DNA of 64,000 bases from Ophiosphaerella korrae. Its lineage: Eukaryota > Ascomycota > Dothideomycetes > Pleosporales > Phaeosphaeriaceae. Position numbers and translations under genes: made by a program. The stretch lies in assembly GCA_028456385.1 (NCBI GenBank), contig JALNQF010000160.1:1-64000 (forward strand), in the 5' to 3' direction. Shown piece by piece: positions 61,413-64,000 of the stretch. A model generated the notes under the pieces. The model worked only from the letters and a program-made list of their open reading frames with translations, was not told the origin of the DNA and made no database searches. Numbering within the stretch: the stretch's first letter is position 1; every line of letters starts with the position of its first letter.

Positions 61413-64000
61413 ATGGCCGACAACACCACCCCCGACCTAGGCAACACGCCCATGGTCCGCAGTGACGAGCCTCGCCACGTGCTGTCGCCGCTGCGAGTAG
61501 GCCTCACTGCCAACGAGACGGAGGAAATCCACGTGTCCTCGCCCTCCAATGGAGCCCCCAAGATCATGCGCTCTGCTCCCACCGGCTCGCCCTTGTCGGC
61601 AAAGGAGCCGGGCGAGTTCCCTTTCCACATAGCCGACCCTGCCACCAGACCGCCCAAGCCATCGTCGCACACCTCGCACACCTCCAATGGCTCATACTAC
61701 CCGCCCTTTGCCCCCATCTCACGCCACCCAACTGGCGACGGCGACAACCCGGACGCGCCGAAAGAGCGCAAGAGCGTGCAGTTTGCCCGCTCCACCGCCT
61801 ACGGCACCGAAACGCCAACCGCCAATTCACGGCAGCAGTCGTGGGACGCGCCCGAAGCCGAGGCAAAGGGCAAGGAGCGAGACAAGCAGGCCAACTCGTT
61901 GATGGGCAAGCTGAGGGCGCTGGCTGCTCCAATCCAGGGCCATGGCCGAAGCCCGTCCATCGGCGCCCTGTCACCCACATCGGAGCGTGACGAGCCGCGA
62001 TACGACGCCCACGACAGTGAGGCCGATGCCGACGGCGAGTCGAGCGCGGGCGAAGGCGCCTCGCGCCCGTCGCGGCGACGGAGAAAGAGCAGTCGCCGCT
62101 GGTTTGACGGTGAGGGAGAGGGAACACAGACGGCTCCTACAACCCCCAAGCAGTCTGGCAGTGGCCACTTCTTCTCGCGAGACCAGGACTCCCCCAACGC
62201 AACCCCCAATGCAGCCGGCGCAAACCGCCCCGGATTCATTCGCCGCAGCACCATGGACGACATCCCCGAGCACGAGCGCCAGGGCTATTCCGAAGACGAG
62301 GGCCGCTCGCGCATCGCCAAGGAGAGTGCGTGGAAACGTGGCCTTCACAGCGCCAGGGGTCTTTCCTACGGTGGCCTACGTCAACATGACTCAACTGCAG
62401 AGGAAGACGGCACTGAACGACGGCCAGGCAACTTGCGGGCCTTCACCACCTTTGGTGGCAATGCCGCGGATGGCAGGCCGTCAGCCTGGCGAATGCGCGG
62501 CGAGCGCACAACCAGTCTGAGCGCGCAAAAGTGGAAGTCGATAAAGAACAGCCTCAAGCTGCTCGGCAACAGGGCAAAGGCTGAACGACAGGTCGACCAC
62601 GCCAAGTCTGCCGAGCTCATGGCCGAGCTTCTGGCGGGGGCACCCGCCGCCTTATTTCTTGCAAGCATGTTCCAGCGAGATGAGCACGGCCACAAGCGTA
62701 TTCCCGTGCTAATGGAGCAGCTCAAAGTCACCATTACTGATATCGACAAATCCAAGGACAAGCTTCCTAAAGACGACCGACATACTCCACTACGCGTAGA
62801 ACTCGAGTATGGTAGCGGCTTGACCCGCATGAAATGGGTCGTGTACCGGGCTGTGACTGATTTTGCCAATTTACATCTCAAGTTCAAGATCCAGGAGAAA
62901 CAAGAACAGTTCAGAAGCAGACCCACCGGACGAGGACCTGACGAGAAAGGTGACGAAAAGGATGACCCACGAACCAGACTCCCCCGCTTCCCAAGAAGTG
63001 CCTTGCCATACCTAAGAGGCCTGCGAGGGTACGGAGCGCTTGACGATGAAGGTGAAGAGGAGGAAGACGATGTAGCAGCAGGCGGTCATGCCAGTGGGCC
63101 GGACGGTGATGCTAGTGCAACCGACCGACCTGCCAGGAATAGGCGGCGAAAATCTTCCTTTACTCTTGGCCGTAGAAAGTCTAGTATAGGAGCCAACGAA
63201 CAATCTTCTGGTGTTGTTGGTCAAGCTGGTGGGAGGCAAGGTAGTTTTGCTGGTCCCGCCGGTCAACATGTGCAAAGACAAACCCATCACGAACGACAAC
63301 GCAAGAAGTTGGAAGCATACCTGAAGGGTCTCATATCATACCTTATTTTTCGACCCGACAGTAATCGACTATGCAAGTTTTTGGAGCTCTCCGCCCTCGG
63401 TGTGCGTTTAGCAGCCGAAGGTGGATACCACGGAAAGGAAGGTTTCATGATGATCAAATCTTCTAAAGGTGTTACCAACTCTAAGAAGTGGCACCTAACC
63501 CCCATGGTCAACCGCCACTGGCCGAAGTGGTTCCTCGTGAGGCACAGTTATATTGTCTGTGTCGATTCTCCAGAGGAGATGAATGTTTATGACGTCTTTC
63601 TAGTTGATGCTGACTTCAACATGGAATCAAAGTCTGGCAAGCTGAGAGATAAGAAGGCTAGGGAGATTGCGAGTGACGCCAAAGCATCTGCTACTGGCCA
63701 TCACCAGCTCAAGCTTACCAACTCTGAGCGGAAGATGAAGTTGCTTGCAAGGAACGATAGGATGTTGCAACAGTTTGAAGATTCCATCACGTTCATGTCG
63801 AAAAACACATTGTGGTCACAGCCACAGCGATTCGGAAGCTTTGCACCCGTCCGCAAGAAGATATACGCCCAGTGGCTTGTTGATGGCCGCGACTACATGT
63901 GGAATGTCTCTCGAGCCATCAGTATGGCTCGAGATGTCATTTATATTCATGACTGGTGGCTCAGTCCCGAGCTATACTTGCGAAGACCTGCGGCTATCAG
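61413..64000 (+). CDS. SPO14: Phospholipase D1 (Spo14/PLD1), 5' part
   Basis: The frame is open from ATG 61413 to the window edge (862 codons), so the gene is truncated at 3'. The N-terminal 380 residues are disordered and Ser/Arg-rich. A PX domain follows from about residue 420 (PVLMEQLKVTITDI, VYRAVTDFANLHLKFKI), interrupted by a charged low-complexity insert (GEEEEDDVAAGG, RRKSSFTLGRRKSS). Next are its end (ISYLIFRPDSNRLCKFLELSAL) and a PH domain (GFMMIKS, KWFLVRHSYIVC). The window ends in the first catalytic module (YMWNVSRAISMARDVIYIHDWWLSPELYLRRP). The HKD motifs lie beyond the edge. The enzyme hydrolyses phosphatidylcholine to phosphatidate and is PIP2-dependent in yeast. Confidence 0.95.
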   Translation, partial: MADNTTPDLGNTPMVRSDEPRHVLSPLRVGLTANETEEIHVSSPSNGAPKIMRSAPTGSPLSAKEPGEFPFHIADPATRPPKPSSHTSHTSNGSYYPPFAPISRHPTGDGDNPDAPKERKSVQFARSTAYGTETPTANSRQQSWDAPEAEAKGKERDKQANSLMGKLRALAAPIQGHGRSPSIGALSPTSERDEPRYDAHDSEADADGESSAGEGASRPSRRRRKSSRRWFDGEGEGTQTAPTTPKQSGSGHFFSRDQDSPNATPNAAGANRPGFIRRSTMDDIPEHERQGYSEDEGRSRIAKESAWKRGLHSARGLSYGGLRQHDSTAEEDGTERRPGNLRAFTTFGGNAADGRPSAWRMRGERTTSLSAQKWKSIKNSLKLLGNRAKAERQVDHAKSAELMAELLAGAPAALFLASMFQRDEHGHKRIPVLMEQLKVTITDIDKSKDKLPKDDRHTPLRVELEYGSGLTRMKWVVYRAVTDFANLHLKFKIQEKQEQFRSRPTGRGPDEKGDEKDDPRTRLPRFPRSALPYLRGLRGYGALDDEGEEEEDDVAAGGHASGPDGDASATDRPARNRRRKSSFTLGRRKSSIGANEQSSGVVGQAGGRQGSFAGPAGQHVQRQTHHERQRKKLEAYLKGLISYLIFRPDSNRLCKFLELSALGVRLAAEGGYHGKEGFMMIKSSKGVTNSKKWHLTPMVNRHWPKWFLVRHSYIVCVDSPEEMNVYDVFLVDADFNMESKSGKLRDKKAREIASDAKASATGHHQLKLTNSERKMKLLARNDRMLQQFEDSITFMSKNTLWSQPQRFGSFAPVRKKIYAQWLVDGRDYMWNVSRAISMARDVIYIHDWWLSPELYLRRPAAI

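Noticed and set aside
61942..62520. Alternative-frame open reading frame of 192 codons inside PLD1
   Set aside because: It overlaps the N-terminal disordered part of PLD1 in another frame; the PLD1 frame continues without a break into PX and PH domains.

Overview
The window is nuclear DNA of a filamentous ascomycete (Pezizomycotina), most likely a Dothideomycete of the Pleosporales type. The evidence is: short introns of about 50-65 bp (GT...AG, often with a CTAAC-like branch site); a pentafunctional AROM gene; AtfA, Opy2, HET and DUF7704 genes found in this group; and a TpA-rich block of the kind left by repeat-induced point mutation (RIP). Order-level placement is inference. About 23 genes can be supported well and several small ones only weakly. 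No tRNA, rRNA, CRISPR array or operon was seen.

Layout. 1-1.5 kb is a decayed transposon block: a probable reverse-oriented LTR edge, a 14-bp minisatellite and a Tc1/mariner transposase tail. 2-10.5 kb holds a WKF-domain protein, proteasome subunit alpha-1, a small unknown four-exon gene and a RING protein. 11-14 kb is gene-poor and holds one small secreted cysteine protein. 14-20.4 kb carries AtfA (stress bZIP), 5-hydroxyisourate hydrolase and Opy2 on the minus strand. 22.9-30.8 kb looks more accessory: a HET-domain gene, a PIN-like carrier, an atypical prenylated small GTPase, a coding remnant and a secreted M14 carboxypeptidase. 31-40 kb has an unknown gene, a DUF7704 membrane protein, an F-box protein, an MFS anion symporter and a pyroglutamyl-peptidase-like protein. 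41-50.5 kb is mostly core metabolism: AROM (shikimate pathway) and NADP isocitrate dehydrogenase, with a large disordered protein between them. 51-64 kb has a second MFS symporter, small unknown genes, a nuclear-looking disordered protein, an alpha/beta hydrolase and the 5' part of phospholipase D1 (Spo14), cut by the window edge.

Links between genes. AtfA and Opy2, the nuclear output and a membrane-anchor input of the HOG stress MAPK pathway, lie under 3 kb apart. Intron boundaries were worked out by hand from splice consensus and reading-frame phase. They rejoin known motifs in AROM-type, HET, MFS, IDP, proteasome and GTPase families, which gives good confidence in those models. Points that deserve a second look are the atypical GTPase, the two-repeat secreted protein, a GT...GG terminal intron in AROM, and the AtfA start inside intron 1.
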